Below, one piece after another: positions 61,724-64,000 of a DNA stretch of 64,000 bases. Numbering within the stretch: position 1 is the stretch's first letter; every line of letters begins with the position of its first letter. A program made the translations under genes and the position numbers. Under the pieces are notes generated by a model. The model was not told the origin of the DNA, did no database searches, and saw nothing but the letters and a program-made list of their open reading frames with translations. Source of the DNA: Micromonospora eburnea (GTDB lineage: Bacteria; Actinomycetota; Actinomycetes; Mycobacteriales; Micromonosporaceae); contig NZ_FMHY01000002.1 of NCBI RefSeq assembly GCF_900090225.1, forward strand, positions 2,170,001-2,234,000, written 5' to 3'.

Positions 61724-62680
61724 CTACTGCCGGCGCTGCCGGTCTCGCGATGCTCGGCGGGTCACGGCGGTTTCCCGCTGCATACGCGACAGCTTTTCGG
61801 GATTGCGCACATGGTAGGCGCCGGTGACCTGGCCGTTCTCCACTCGCACCGCCAGCACACCGTCGATTTCGCCGTCAACTCGGACGAGCAGCCCCGGGCG
61901 ACCATTGATCTGCACCAGCTCGACCGACCTTTCTGCGTCGCGTCTCCACCAGCCAGCGGCCAGGAGGCGAGCAACGTTGTCGATCCCGACGACGGGCCGC
62001 AGCAAAGCATGCTTGACGCCGCCGCCATCGCTTAGGGCGACGACGTTCGGCGCGAGGATGTCGAGCAGGCTCTGCAGATCGCCGGTTTCGACCGCCCGCT
62101 GGAAAGCCTGGAGCGCGGCTCGGTGCTCGGCAGGGGAGCCGGTGCCGCGGGGCCGGCGCGCAGCGACGTGTGCCCGTGCCCGGCGGGCGATCTGACGTAC
62201 CGTAGCCGGAGCCTTGCTCACGGCTTCGGCGATCTCGTCGTAGTCCAGATCGAACACCTCGCGCAGCACGAACACCGCCCGCTCGGTCGGCGTGAGCGTC
62301 TCCATCACCAGCAGCATCGCCATCGAGACGCTGTCGGCCAGTTCGACGTCCTCGGCCACATCCGGCGAGGTCAGCAGCGGCTCGGGTAGCCACGGCCCAA
62401 CATAGGACTCCTTACGCCGGCCCAGCGTCCGCAGCCGTTTCAGCGCCTGCCTGGTGGTGATCCGGATCAGGAACGCGCGCTGGTCCAGCACCGTGCCCAG
62501 GTCGACGCCCACCCACCGCAGCCAGGTCTCCTGTAGCACATCCTCGGCGTCGGCGGCGGAGCCGAGCATCTCGTAGGCGAGGGTGAACAGCAGGTTGCGG
62601 TGGGCGACGAACGCTTCGGTGGCCGCGTCCATGCGACTGCCAGGAGCTGTGGCCGTCGGTTGCTCAGTTCGTTCGCTCAT
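61724..62680 (-). CDS. ECF41-type sigma factor with SnoaL-like C-terminal domain
   Basis: 318 residues from ATG 62680. The hallmarks of ECF41 are visible: the linker motif YVGPWLPEPL between regions 2 and 4, SDGGGVKHA in the extension, and NPEKL near the C-terminus. Region 2 contains AYEMLGSAADAEDVLQETWLRW and region 4 ETLTPTERAVFVLREVFDLDYDEIAEA. ECF41 factors lack separate anti-sigma proteins and are controlled by their own C-terminal domain. They typically drive a neighbouring carboxymuconolactone decarboxylase, oxidoreductase or epimerase gene, and both kinds lie divergently next door. Confidence 0.92.
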   Translation of the reverse strand: MSERTEQPTATAPGSRMDAATEAFVAHRNLLFTLAYEMLGSAADAEDVLQETWLRWVGVDLGTVLDQRAFLIRITTRQALKRLRTLGRRKESYVGPWLPEPLLTSPDVAEDVELADSVSMAMLLVMETLTPTERAVFVLREVFDLDYDEIAEAVSKAPATVRQIARRARAHVAARRPRGTGSPAEHRAALQAFQRAVETGDLQSLLDILAPNVVALSDGGGVKHALLRPVVGIDNVARLLAAGWWRRDAERSVELVQINGRPGLLVRVDGEIDGVLAVRVENGQVTGAYHVRNPEKLSRMQRETAVTRRASRDRQRRQ

Positions 62681-62857
62681 CGCTGGTTCCTGCCTGTTCG
62701 TTCGCGACCGTGCCATATCCATGCGATCCCGGTCCCCGCCGCTGCGTGACACCGACCAGCGGTGGGCTGTGTCACATGGGTTTCGGCGTCACAAGGAGCG
62801 GGGCGCCGGGATCTCTTGCTCGTAATGACGCAACACCGCGAGTAAGGAAGTCCCAGC

Positions 62858-63355
62858 ATGCCCACATCCACGACGACCAACCTCCGGTCGCGCATGCCCA
62901 ACCCTCTCCCGTTCGTCCCCGAGATGGCGGTGGTCGGCGAAGGCCTGCACAAGGTCATCAAGAACGGCTCGGTTCCGCAGGTCACCATCCACCTGCTGCA
63001 GTTGCGCGCCGGGCAGATGCTCGGCAGCACGTACTTCACCATCCGGGAGACCGGCAACCTCCGCAGGATCGGGGAGTCGGAGGAGCGCATCACTGCCGTG
63101 GCTACCTGGCGGGACGCCACCTACTTCACCGACGCCGAACGGGTCGCGCTGGAGCTGGTGGAGGCCGTCCTGACCCCGAACCCATCCGGGGAGCGAGTCC
63201 CCGACGAGCTGTACGCCAAGGCGTCCGCGCACTACGACAACAAGGCGCTCTGGACGCTCATCATGGCGATCGCCCACATCGGCTTCTTCACCCCCGCCGC
63301 ACTCATCGCCAAGCCGATCCCCGGCATGCCCCCCGGCCAGAACTACAGCGAATAA
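62858..63355 (+). CDS. Carboxymuconolactone decarboxylase-like protein without the redox cysteines
   Basis: 165 residues. AhpD-fold pattern: QVTIHLLQLRAGQMLGSTYFTIRETGNLRRIGESEERI, shown for position (about residues 43-80), then ATWRDATYFTDAERVALELVEAV and LWTLIMAIAHIGFF. In active relatives the segment reads like GCAYCVDMHT; here it is GSTYFTIRET, so both Cys and the His are replaced. Likely target of the divergent ECF41 factor. The enzyme role is doubtful. Confidence 0.8.
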   Translation: MPTSTTTNLRSRMPNPLPFVPEMAVVGEGLHKVIKNGSVPQVTIHLLQLRAGQMLGSTYFTIRETGNLRRIGESEERITAVATWRDATYFTDAERVALELVEAVLTPNPSGERVPDELYAKASAHYDNKALWTLIMAIAHIGFFTPAALIAKPIPGMPPGQNYSE

Positions 63356-63370
63356 GAAGGGCACTACAGC

Positions 63371-64000
63371 ATGAGCATCACCAGGTTTGCGGTGGCAGGG
63401 GCAACCGGGCGGCTGGGCCGACACGTCGTCGACGTCCTGACACAGAGGGGACACCAGGTCGTGCCGATGTCCCGGGCCACCGGCGTGGACATCATCACCG
63501 GTGACGGTCTCGCCGAGGCCCTCACCGGGGTCGAGGCCATCATTGACGTCGCCTCGTGGCACTCCTCCGACCAGGAGGCGGCGACGGAGTTCTTCCGCAC
63601 GTCGGCCCGTAATCTGCATGAGGCGGGTCGGAAGGCGGGGGTCGTCCAGATCGCCATGGCGTCCATCATCGGCGTCGACAAGGCCACCGCCGGTTTCGTC
63701 GCCGCCAAGAAGGTGCACGAGGAACTCCTCCTGTCCGGCCCGTTGCCCGTCCGCATCCTGCGGGCCGCGCAGTTCCACGAGTTCGTCGGTCAGCTCCTGG
63801 ACTGGCAGCAGGGCGACGTCGCCTACATCCCGGCCCTGCCCACCCAACTCGTGGCCTGCCGCACCGTGGCCGAGGCACTGGTCGACCTTGCCCTCGAGTC
63901 CGACGCCCCCGCCCCTGGAGAACCGATCCCCGAGATCGCCGGGCCCCGTAAGGAGACCATGTCGGAGGCGGCCCAACTCCTCGGCGCCCGCCGAGGCATC
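63371..64000 (+). CDS. NAD(P)-binding epimerase/SDR-like protein (3' end outside window)
   Basis: 210 residues visible from ATG 63371, open to the last base. Nucleotide motif FAVAGATGRLGRHVVDVL, then IIDVASWHSS, AMASIIGVDK and the C-terminal side ILRAAQFHEFVGQLLDW, typical of NmrA-like atypical SDRs. It starts 15 bp after the preceding stop, so the two form an operon. Together they match the oxidoreductase/epimerase partners of ECF41 factors. Confidence 0.88.
   Translation, partial: MSITRFAVAGATGRLGRHVVDVLTQRGHQVVPMSRATGVDIITGDGLAEALTGVEAIIDVASWHSSDQEAATEFFRTSARNLHEAGRKAGVVQIAMASIIGVDKATAGFVAAKKVHEELLLSGPLPVRILRAAQFHEFVGQLLDWQQGDVAYIPALPTQLVACRTVAEALVDLALESDAPAPGEPIPEIAGPRKETMSEAAQLLGARRGI

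Noticed and set aside
62770..62790. ECF41 promoter (TGTCACA then CGTC) upstream of the CMD-like gene
   Set aside because: The two boxes are 10 bp apart, whereas the spacing I know for ECF41 promoters is about 16 bp. It was not listed as a feature.
1..64000. CRISPR array
   Set aside because: No regularly spaced short repeats with unique spacers and no cas genes were seen anywhere in the window.
1..64000. Prophage
   Set aside because: No capsid, portal, terminase, tail or lysis genes. The integrases are relics without phage neighbours.

Overview
High-GC actinomycete chromosome, most likely Micromonosporaceae or a close relative. The grounds are the strongly G/C-biased third codon positions, frequent GTG/TTG starts, many sigma factors of the ECF class (extracytoplasmic function), TetR, LysR, AraC and HxlR regulators, and actinobacterial DUF families. 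The family level is inferred. The window is accessory-type DNA crowded with insertion sequences (IS), broken genes and short regulator/enzyme pairs. The one core-type gene is a dnaE1-like polymerase gene.

Layout. 1-700: end of a polymorphic toxin with a probable zinc-ribbon immunity gene. 700-4100: an ISAs1 remnant, an IS3-like element truncating a Ser/Thr kinase gene, and a lipoprotein gene. 4.26-5.68 kb: IS110 copy 1. 5.8-12.8 kb: LysR, dnaE, two hypotheticals and TetR with an operator. 13-15 kb: an IS110 relic, a RibD-like reductase and an ECF sigma gene. 15.03-16.45 kb: IS110 copy 2. 16.5-19.4 kb: a DUF4253-like gene and a divergent hydrolase/ArsR pair. 19.5-22.3 kb: an IS630 element with a second type of IS110 element inside it. 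22.4-29.3 kb: a HAD gene, then an IS481 element carrying a DUF6188 gene and broken by IS256, with a second identical inverted IS256 copy. 29.3-31.4 kb: a secreted protein, a tRNA-Pro 3' fragment (attachment site) and a dead integrase. 31.5-41.5 kb: AraC/VOC/SRPBCC, a permease fragment cut by IS5, a DNA ligase pseudogene split by a 2.4-kb insertion carrying HxlR and an aldo/keto reductase, an MFS/CGNR pair and a PLD pseudogene. 42.2-51.9 kb: a LuxR-type ATPase regulator followed by a 2062-residue secreted subtilase. 52-64 kb: DUF6891, two ECF/membrane-protein pairs, a TetR-controlled SDR-SGNH operon, and an ECF41 sigma gene beside a carboxymuconolactone decarboxylase-like gene and an epimerase-like gene that runs off the window.

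Most notable. All three complete IS110 elements carry, in the untranslated segment before the transposase, a readable bridge RNA whose loops match the actual insertion targets and element ends. In the IS630-nested element both target guides and both donor guides can be read, and the core dinucleotide is CT. The two copies of the other element, aligned by eye, differ in the leader before the start codon at one base. That base lies in the left target guide, and in each copy it equals the corresponding base of that copy's own target. This looks like natural retargeting of an RNA-guided recombinase caught in one chromosome segment.
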